DNA from: Spongilla lacustris
Lineage: Eukaryota; Porifera; Demospongiae; Spongillida; Spongillidae
Direction of reading: 5' to 3'
Assembly (NCBI GenBank): GCA_949361645.1
Contig: OX442432.1
Span: 7,224,118 to 7,288,117, forward strand
Length of the DNA stretch: 64,000 nucleotides
Shown: positions 20,343 to 29,143 of the stretch, piece after piece
Numbering within the stretch: the stretch's first letter is position 1
Layout: each line of letters begins with the position of its first letter
The notes under the pieces: generated by a model
What the model saw: only the letters and a program-made list of their open reading frames with translations
Told to the model about the DNA's origin: nothing
Databases searched by the model: none
Position numbers and translations under genes: made by a program

Positions 20343-21957
20343 CAGTACCGGCTCGCACATCAGGAAATTAACACCTTCGCACATCAGGAAAATTAAGTAC
20401 ATTCACCTGCTTTAAAGTAAGCTGTTGGTGTACACAGCACAGCCCCCAGTGCCGCCCTCGAATTACATTCACAGTTTATATAGGTGTTTTGTCAGAAATT
20501 GATCTCTAACCACCAACGCTGCACTAAAATTCAATTTTAGGTATCGTTTCGAAATCCGCCCCTTTTCTAAAATTTCATTTCTTTCTCTGAGCCCTGCCTA
20601 CCTGTACTTCTTACCTTCATTACATGTGTAATAAGAGCTTCAACCTTCCTTTCTTACCTTGGTGGGGGGAGGGACACAACCCCAAAGAAGGAAACTGTAC
20701 ACTGTTCCTTCAATCTTACCTGCACGTGTTCACTTTCTTGATGACACACCTGTGCATAGCTCCACATGTACAGGTGTGTACTCCACATGTACAGGTGTGT
20801 ACTCCACAGACATTTGTCCGCAACGTCCATCTGCCTCAATGAGCCAGAGACCTGAACGCAATTGATCTGTGTTCTCCGTATGAATGGTTGGCAAAGCTGT
20901 CCTAAATAAAAAGCATTTTTTTCTGGTGGCCCGTTTTTGGCATGTAATGCTGCAGCTATGGTACCATACACACTTGTCATACCAAATCACCATATCCATC
21001 AACATGTTGCAGATGCATGAGCATCCACACACTGTGCTGAATGTGTGTGTACATGTATATGTACTGTACTGTTCTAGATTATTTGATGTACATCTAGATC
21101 TATGCACAAGTGTGTATGGTTCCTACACATGCAAAACAAGCAGCATTACATGTACTGCTTCGATCCCCGTGGCAGCCAGCCTAACCTGATCGTACTCCAC
21201 AGGTATTTGTCCACAACGTCCATCTGCCTCAATGAGCCAGAGACCTGAACGCAATTGATCTGTGTTCTCCATATGAATGGTTGGCAAAGCTGTCCTAAAT
21301 AAAAAGCATTCTTTTCTGGTGGCCCGTTTTTGGCATGTAATGCTGCAGCTATGGTACCATACACACTTGTCATACCAAATCACCATATCCATCGACATGT
21401 TGCAAATGCTTGATGGTGTGAGCATAAAGAAGACCATCACTCCATACACAGTACCTTTTTATTGTGTCGTGCTTTTCATCCTTACCCAGCAGAAAATGGT
21501 GTGTTAAATGCATGTACCTGTACATGTGGAGCTATGCACAGGTGTGTCATCAAGAAAGTGAACACGTGCAGGTAAGATTGAAGGAACAGTGTACAGTTTC
21601 CTTCTTTGGGGTTGTGTCCCTCCCCCCACCAAGGTAAGAAAGGAAGGTTGAAGCTCTTATTACACATGTAATGAAGGTAAGAAGTACAGGTAGGCAGGGC
21701 TCAGAGAAAGAAATGAAATTTTAGAAAAGGGGCGGATTTCGAAACGATACCTAAAATTGAATTTTAGTGCAGCGTTGGTGGTTAGAGATCAATTTCTGAC
21801 AAAACACCTTATAAACTGTGAATGTAATTCGAGGGCGGCACTGGGGGCTGTGCTGTGTACACCAACAACTTACTTTAAAGCAGGTGAATGTACTTGATTT
21901 TCCTGATGTGCGAAGGTGTTAATTTCCTGATGTGCGAGCCGGTACTGTATAATGGAC
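20343..21957. mobile_element. Foldback element with about 430-bp arms
   Basis: The left arm (tacagtaccggctcgcacat onward to about 20775) is repeated inverted at about 21520-21957 (ending atgtgcgagccggtactgta). Inside are two direct copies of a 210-bp block (about 20807-21015 and 21200-21411). Several short frames are open but none resembles a transposase. Confidence 0.8.
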
Positions 21958-22700
21958 CTTTGCATAAAAGATCGGAAGTACGATAAACGTCACGTCTGGG
22001 AGTAAAAACCACAGCGGTTGCCTAGAGACATTGTGTCACGTCCGCGGACCTTTGCGTAATAAAATGGCAACGCTCGGAGTCTGCTCAGACATTGATCCTT
22101 CGGCCGATCCAGTTCCTGATCAAACTATGCTGCCAACAGTAAGTTTGACCGAGTCTGACATACCCGGAGCCTTTTTAAAGCCATCCATTTAAAAAGGCTC
22201 CGGGTATGTCAGACTCGGTCAAGCTTACTGTTGGCAGCATAGTTTGACCAGGAACTGGATCGGCCGAAGGATCACTGTCCGAGCGCAGTAGCGGATCCAG
22301 CATGGACGGTTGGGGGGGGGGGCTGAAAAGAGGAGGGGCTGACTGTAGGCGGAGCCGTCCCGGGGAGGGTGCGGGAGGGGGGCACCCCTCCCGCCCAGCT
22401 AGGGGGTATGGGGGAGCGCTGTGTTATTTCTACACTGAATTACTAGTATTATCGCCTAAAACACCCATGCAAGTATGCTATGAATTTTTAATTTGAAGGG
22501 GGGGGGGGGCTATAGCCCCCCCTAGCCCCCCCCCCCCCCCTGGATCCGCTACTGGAGCGGGAAGGAATGACTACGAGCGTTGCCATTTTATTACGCAAAG
22601 GTCCGCGAACGTGACACAATGTCTCTAGGCAACCGCTGTGGCGTTTACTCCGGACGTGACGTTTATCGTACTTCCGATCTTTCATGCAAAGGTCCATTGC
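21957..22700. mobile_element. Long palindrome/foldback, split by a later insertion
   Basis: The left arm from about 21957 (ggacctttgcataaaagatcg) is matched inverted by the right arm ending near 22694 (cgatctttcatgcaaaggtcc). The centre is at about 22178-22196 (tttttaaagccatccattta). The right arm is interrupted at 22286-22553 by a smaller element, which dates that insertion as younger. Confidence 0.85.
22286..22553. mobile_element. 268-bp MITE with 15-bp TIRs and 5-bp target duplication
   Basis: Termini cagtagcggatccag and ctggatccgctactg are perfect inverted repeats, flanked on both sides by gagcg (22281-22285 and 22554-22558). It inserted into an arm of the older palindrome. The CAG...CTG ends resemble hAT-type termini, but hAT elements normally make 8-bp duplications, so the superfamily is uncertain. 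The interior has long G and C runs and no coding capacity. Confidence 0.85.
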
Positions 22701-22811
22701 ATTAGCGGCTATGCTTACACGTACATGTAGCTGCAGTCGTGCCGCTAAGCTTAGCCGCTAATGCAATTTTAGGGCTCAAAGATAAACTGTTAATTGCTTT
22801 ATAGTTCGAGG

Positions 22812-22955
22812 TAGTTACACATGTGCAGGGTACACTACAGCAGTATGTACAGCTACACGTGTGCAGGGTACACTACAGCAGTATGTACAGCTACACGTGT
22901 GCAGGGTACACTACAGCAGTATGTACAGCTACATGTGTGCAGGGTACACTACAGC
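22812..22955 (+). repeat. 38-bp tandem repeat, about 4 copies
   Basis: Unit gtgcagggtacactacagca plus gtatgtacagctacac, lying inside the right end of the outer inverted-repeat element. Confidence 0.92.
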
Positions 22956-22990
22956 AGTCAAAAGTTCGTTGCTCACTCCTGCAGTGGTGA

Positions 22991-23653
22991 ATATAGTTAC
23001 ATATATTGTGGGTGGTCTGAGACACCCAAACAAGGGCTTTAGAAAAAAAAAAACACACACACACACATTACCCTGTACCTCACTCTTACTGGTTACGTTA
23101 ATGTAAAGCACCAGTTTCCAGTAAGAGTGAGGTACAAGGTAATGTAGCAATACATATAAGTTCCTTTTATGAATTGCATATGCAGGCACAGCTACCATGT
23201 GGCATGGTAAATCATATAGTGTTTTTTTAATTATTATTAAAAAATAATAAATATGCCACCTGCCTATCTGTCATCAGTTGCCCATCTAGAGCCAGTCTTT
23301 ATGTATAAGGATGAGGCCGGTGTATATGTGGGGATGAATGTAAGGCGCGTTTGTATGCAGTACTACATGTAGTATAGTATTCAGTTAAATGTGTACATGC
23401 AGCCCTGTTTACTGTCGTGAAAACTGACGGTTAGATCGATAGGGTTTTGCTAAGTACACCAACAGAGTTGTAAGAGCTCAGTGACGACTATAATATTTAT
23501 TTGCGGAGGTGATAATTGCTTGCATGTATTTCCGGCCGCGACGCCGGACCAATCAAAAAAGGCTTCCGCCAGTTTAATGAATATGATATGCATAGGCCAG
23601 CTTTCAGCTGAATTATAGTTGTGGTTGTCTCCTTAGCTATCAAATTCTCCGAA
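22991..23653. other. Intergenic with a small inverted repeat
   Basis: Contains a hairpin at about 23064-23144 (acctcactcttactgg ... ccagtaagagtgaggt, partner copies flanked by attacc and ggtaat) and otherwise AT-rich sequence leading to the peptidase gene. No exon seen. Confidence 0.6.
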
Positions 23654-26061
23654 ATGGCGGATCGGAATAAGTATGAGAGACGAAGTGAAGAACAGGTATC
23701 TTTTGCAAATTTTGGTCTACAAGTCGTCGGTGATTGCGGCCAGTGCGTAATAGCCAATACCCCAGGTTGGGGCCCAGCTCGGTACGTGTTACTGACCTGT
23801 CACCACCTACTCAATAGCAAAAGCAAATTAAAAAGCAGTTTCCTTGCAGTCCCTTTACCAGATTCTAAGACAGAAGAGTGCTGTTTACAAGATATCTCAG
23901 ACCAGAAAACGGAGCCTTTTTTTTGGTCCTGCTGCAAGGAAGACGAGCATCCAGAAGGATACTGCCGGAAATTATGGGACTTCACTGTTGTGTTACTGCA
24001 CGATTCTTTTGTTGATAAACTTAAAGAACGTGTACCTAACATCGTTTTTCCATCTCTAACGCAACTACCCAAGTGTGAATGCAAATATGATGATGTCAGC
24101 CTTTTTGAACGTCACCTCATTAGAATCACAGGACAGCAACGCGGTGAAACTATATTACAATACTTAGAACTGCACAGCGTGGGTCCTCTACAGCCTACAC
24201 AGCCTAAACAGCCTACACAGCCTAAACAGCCTACACAGACTGAACAGACTGAACAGCCTACACAGACTGAACAGACTGAACAGCCTACACAGACTGAACA
24301 GACTGAACAGCCTACACAGACTGAACAGACTGAACAGACTGAACAGCCTACACAGACTGAACAGACTGAACAGCCTACACAGACTGAACAGACTGAACAG
24401 CCTACACAGACTGAACAGACTGAACAGCCTACACAGACTGAACAGACTGAACAGCCTACACAGACTGAACAGACTGAACAGCCTACACAGACTGAACAGA
24501 CTGAACAGCCTACACAGACTGAACAGACTGAACAGCCTACACAGACTGAACAGACTGAACAGACTGAACAGCCTACACAGACTGAACAGACTGAACAGAC
24601 TGAACAGCCTACACAGACTGAACAGACTGAACAGCCTACACAGACTGAACAGACTGAACAGCCTACACAGACTGAACAGCCTACACAGACTGAACAGACT
24701 GAACAGCCTACACAGACTGAACAGCCAACACAGACTGAACAGACTGAACAGGCTGAACAGACTGAACAGACTGAACAGCCTACACAGACTCAACAGACTG
24801 AACAACCTACACAATCTGAACAGTCTACACAGACTGAACAGCCTACACAGTCTGAACAGTCTACACAGACTGAACAGTCTACACAGACTGAACAGCCTAC
24901 ACAGACTGAACAGCCTACACAGTCTGAACAGTCTACACAGACTGAACAGTCTACACAGACTGAACAGTCTACACAGACTAAACAGCCTACACAATTTGAA
25001 CAGTGTACTGCTACATGTACATGTATAATGATAAAATATCCGAACAGGAAGTCTGCAAATATTGGTAAAGGGTGTTCTGGGGGAGCAATTGTCCACACAG
25101 ATACTAAAACACTGTTGGGCATTCATTGTGGTCTACCTATAAGTGGTAACAGCAAAGACTACTGCAGAGGGGTGTCAGTAAACACCATAATAGCTGCCCT
25201 TCATTGTGGTGAGATATTGTATATGTTGAAGTAAAAATTTAGATTTTTCATGTCTCTATCTTAAATAGGTGGATTTGACATTGGATGCAGCATTAAATTA
25301 CTTCTTGCTTATCTGACAGAAATAATTATTATATATAAAGATTGTGACGAAGCTGCTGAACAAGTATTAAAATCAATTGGTAAGGCAGAAAAAATGGGAG
25401 GAGAGCATTATTAGGTTTTCTCTCACTGCTCAGAATGTCACCAGCGATACCAAAAAAAACAACATTGTACTCAAGAACAGGAGGCCGAAAATATTATGAT
25501 ATTGGAATTTGTGGTGGAGGAGATGTATCATATTTTATTTCATTTGGGATTGTCAAACCCTAAGTTAGTATGGAAACTACTGGCTGTGTCATTTTCCCCC
25601 TGTAAGTACTATTCAGATATGCTATGTCTGGGAAATTTTATTATTGGATTCTATCAATCCACTAGTTGTGGCTGATCAAATCGGCTGGTTGAATAAGATA
25701 GTCAAGGACAGGAGCCAAATAGTACAAAACAGGATTGATCGATTGAAAAATAATCTCAATGAAACAGTAGATATTAATATGAGATATGACAAAGGTAAAA
25801 TGGTTGTAGTCTAGAGTCATGCTCCTCTCAATGTGCTCTTATCTTTCCTCCAGATCGTGATATACTTGAAACAATCTGTGAACAGCATAGGATTGTGATA
25901 TCCATTTGTTCAGGTACTGCCAGTTGGTCAAAAAAATACAATCCAACCTAAGTACCCAAAATGGGAACTCATCACATTACTTTTATGTTTCAGAGACAAT
26001 TTTAGAAGTGACCCAATTATTCAGTATAAAAAGTGTAAATGTACATGTACTTGCAAGGTGA
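23654..26061 (+). CDS. Trypsin-like peptidase with giant TEQ repeat and helical tail
   Basis: Six exons, 23654-25208, 25269-25379, 25434-25601, 25666-25794, 25854-25913 and 25994-26061, sum to 2091 nt (696 aa). A chymotrypsin-fold peptidase is suggested by the ordered triad: YVLLTCHHLLN (His50/51), KLWDFTVVLLHD (Asp109) and GKGCSGGAIVHT (Ser475), the last followed by LLGIHCG. Between Asp and Ser lie about 265 residues of PTQTEQTEQ-type repeats. Exons 2-6 encode about 178 residues, probably alpha-helical (LLLAYLTEIIIIYKD, IDRLKNNLNETVDI), of no family I recognise. Start: the ATG in gaaATGGCGG; upstream in-frame codons lack ATG. The donor tgtg/gtgaga in exon 1 was chosen over reading on to TAA at 25234, because only splicing opens the five further exons in phase. 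No signal peptide is seen. Similar repeat-free peptidases of the FAM111 type act in antiviral defence, but no link is shown here. Confidence 0.75.
24190..24990 (+). repeat. Coding tandem repeat, PTQTEQTEQ
   Basis: 27-bp units cctacacagactgaacagac plus tgaacag, with 9-bp (TEQ) and 18-bp subunits gained or lost, and a variant SEQSTQTEQ block at the 3' end. It stays in frame throughout. The minus strand is also open (SLCRLFSLF), which is an artefact of the repeat. Confidence 0.97.
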
Positions 26062-26341
26062 GGTACTGGGCTTGGTACATTGGGAGGTCCCACATCCAAA
26101 AGGAATATACAATCTAGTAGTTTTGCCTGAGCCCTCATTTTTTCGCACCTCCCCTCACAGCAGACAGAAATAACTGTACACACATTTCCATATTCTACAC
26201 AGCCACAGACAATAAGCCATACAACCACATAGCCATACACTTTATCATAGAACTGTAGGATGAGGGGTGAAGGGGGGGGGGGGGGGTGCTCCCGATGTGA
26301 TGAGGGTCTGCAAATGGATGGTGAGATGTGGATGGAAGGGT

Positions 26342-29017
26342 TCACTTTGGCCTGGTCTTGTCCTTCTTGTCCTTGACCCAACTATGTCTGTAGCTGCTCT
26401 CAAGCTGCTGCTGTTTCTGCTGGTCCTTTGGAGTCTGCTCATCTTGTTGCTGAAAATGAAACAATCAGACTGAGAACCACTTCCCACAAGTATAATTCAC
26501 ACTGACCATGACACTCTCAAGTACCCTGGTAACTGACTGGACCAGGGACTCATACACAGCCTTGCTGTTTGCATCCCCCCTCTCTCTCCCTGCTTCTCCT
26601 TGCATATGCCCCTCCCCCTCCTCAGTTGGATCCAACAACAGGCTTTCAAGGTCTATTTCTTCCAAGTCATCAATGTTCCTTTTCTTTGAGTCTTTAAGGT
26701 CCAAGTCTTCAAGGTCCATCTCTTTCAAGTCTTCAAGGCCCATCTCTTTCAAGTCTTCAAGGCCCATCTCTTTCAAGTCTTCAAGGCCCATCTCTTTCAA
26801 GTCTTCAAGGTCCATCTCTTTCAAGTCTTCAAGGTCCATTTCCTTAAAATCTCCCAGTTCCATCCTTTTCAAGTCCTCCGGACTGTTTACTTTAAATGTG
26901 TATATCTTCACCTTTACATCACCTTAACAAACATACAAAATTTAAAGGCCAATACACACACATGTACAGCACACAAATACACACACACGCACACACACAC
27001 AGCACACAAATACACACACATGCACACACACATACAAGCCCTCATGTGTACCCTGACTGTCCTCCATAGCTTTTCCTCCCTCCATGTGAGCCACACCTAC
27101 TTCATCAGATCCCTCATCCCCAGCCTTGTTTCCTTGGCTGCCATCTTTGATATCATCACCTTCACTACTGGTCATCACCTTCACCATGGCAACAACACTG
27201 TTACTCTTCACACTTCTTGGGCTGTTGGACGATTTCACATTATCATCTGTTCTGAACCTGGAGCTGATTGATGAAGGTATCTTGTGGCTATCCTTGGCAC
27301 CTGTGGTCTGTGCTGGTGAGTTTGAATGTGCAGCCAAAGGTTTTGGGCCTCCATCTGTCCCCAAAGCTCCCTCCCCTTCCTGCCCCTCCTCTTCCTCAAA
27401 CAGTCCATCAAAATCACTGAAGAGAGTGGAAAGAGCTTGGAGCACCAGTTCACGCACATTCTGGTCACGAGAGGGTAGCTTCCATGATGAGGGTGTTGCC
27501 TCAGCAGACCCTAGGGGTGTGGCCAAAGGTGTGGTCTCTTGCTGTTTTTCAAGCTCTAGAAGGACATACAGAAGTACACATGACATATCAGGGTACATGG
27601 ATGGCATATATTAGGGGTATCAGGGGTACATGGATGGCTATATCAGCCTTAGAGGGGATGGTACCTTTGTTGCGCTGAAACTTGTCAAACTCCTCCTGCC
27701 CCAGTATGGGTGAGCAGCTGATAACATCTGCCTTGTGTTGGTTGACAGGAGTGAACAGTGGGTGTGTACACATGTGAGGGGTGCCGATGTGGAGCAGGTA
27801 TCTGCAGGTGTCAACCTCCTTCACATCCAACACCATACTGTTGGATGTGAGCAAGCAGGAGATCTGAGGAGGGGGAGGAGAGGAGCCCTAAAGCATCCCA
27901 TGATATAATCCTCCACCTCACCCCACCCCTTGTCCCATCCCTCACCTCACCTCACCCCACCCTCACCTCACCCCACCCTCACCTCACCCCACCTCACCCC
28001 ACCCTCACCTCACCCCACCCTCACCTCACCCTCACCTCACCCCACCCTCACCTCACCCCACCCCACCCCACCCTCACCTCACCCCACCCTCACCTCACCC
28101 CACCCTCACCTCACCCCACCCTCACCTCACCCCACCCTCAACCCCCTCACCCTCATCACCACCCCCACCTGCACTTCAGCTGTACGATTCTTTCCAGTCT
28201 TCTCGCAAAGCGTTCCATTGACGTACGATACACGGTGGTAGAGATTTTGAACAGGACCTCCTAAGCGCCTCAGAAAGTCCTGTCACGTGATCAGAACTGG
28301 GGTCAGATGCAGCCAGTCACATGACCTCGTACCTTCCTTGAATCAACAGAGTCTTGGGTCCATTCTGTTTCATTACTGTAATAACCAAGAACCACTTCCT
28401 TCACAACCTTCGTGGCTTTTTGCAGCAAGCCACAATACATAATATATATATATATAAGTGAAGCACCTTCAAATATGTGGAAGAAGGGCCTAACATACCG
28501 TCCAAGTGCAGTTGCCTAACGGAGGCTCCATGACAGTATTCGTACGTCCACCAGCCCAAAGTCTGAACGAAGTGCAGGCATTGATATTAGCAATAGTACC
28601 CCCCCCTCCCCCCCCTTCCCGGCCCTTTTCCCTTTGTCGACCTAGTACCTTCCTCAGACAGGTTTTCGATAGCGGCTGGAGCATCTCCGAGGTGTTGGGG
28701 ACTCCGACTCCCACCAAATGGTCGACCTTCTCTGCTGGCGTGAAGCACACGTACTTCTGCCCCAAGTGCGAGGTCATAAGGTGACCGCCCTGAGAAACAA
28801 TTTATTGCTCAGCGTGCTACGTTAAGGATGAGCCGCTACCCACCTGCTGAATGGAGGCATCGCTTTCGCACGTTGGCTGCGGCGATATGTATATCTCGTA
28901 CTTCATGTATTCTAATTCAGGAAAGTTGAAGGTCCCGAACCTCGAGTCTGATTCGGTAACTTTCAAAGTAAAGCAGACTCCGACGGCGATAAAAACCAAC
29001 AATTGTTTCCACTTCAT
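26342..29017 (-). CDS. OS9: OS-9, ER-associated degradation lectin
   Basis: ER-lumenal lectin that reads trimmed N-glycans and delivers misfolded proteins to the HRD1/SEL1L ligase. Minus-strand exons: 29017-28844, 28789-28649, 28562-28499, 28415-28333, 28279-28169, 27863-27665, 27555-27052, 26922-26507, 26449-26342; sum 1800 nt (599 aa). A signal peptide (MKWKQLLVFIAVGVCFTLKV) precedes FPELEYMKYEIYISPQP, matching LEELSEMRYGIEILPLP. The MRH lectin domain spans exons 2-6: LGWWTYEYCHGASVRQLHLD, VVLGYYSNETEW, YVNGTLCEKTGKNRTAEV and VDTCRYLLHIGTPHMCTHPL. The C-terminus QQLESSYRHSWVKDKKDK matches KELESNYRRVWGS. An expanded acidic repeat (EMGLEDLK) lies in exon 8. The start is 126 bp from the Fringe-like gene. 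Confidence 0.93.
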
Positions 29018-29143
29018 GTTGAGTGTTTACTAGTTAAGTGTTACGATTATTGTTATTGGTTAACCGGTTCAGTGATAATAGTACAGTTAAGTTAATTGCA
29101 TGCACACGCACGTGTTATTGTATGTATGCGATCCCTACATATT
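29018..29143. promoter_or_regulatory. Bidirectional promoter, OS-9/Fringe-like 1
   Basis: Gap of 126 bp between divergent starts (108 bp if the upstream in-frame ATG at 29126 is used). No TATA box evident. Inferred from geometry. Confidence 0.5.

Larger units (their letters stand above)
20255..22990. mobile_element. Nested inverted-repeat elements
   Basis: An outer inverted repeat is recognisable from the left piece (about 20277-20343: acgaacttttaacacgaac ... gcaattcacagtttatcttt) and its inverted partner (gggctcaaagataaactgtt from about 22772, then caaaagttcgttg near 22960). Between them sit a 1.6-kb foldback (20343-21957), a palindrome (21957-22700), a 268-bp element (22286-22553) inside that palindrome, and a 38-bp tandem repeat. 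No transposase frame is visible, so all are non-autonomous. Confidence 0.7.

Noticed and set aside
20624..21667. Several 60-125-residue frames on both strands, some repeated
   Set aside because: They repeat because the element has inverted and direct copies. No transposase motif and no start or splice context.
24188..25126. 312-residue minus-strand frame rich in SLCRLFSLF
   Set aside because: Antisense of the TEQ repeat of the peptidase exon; the plus strand has the conserved domain.
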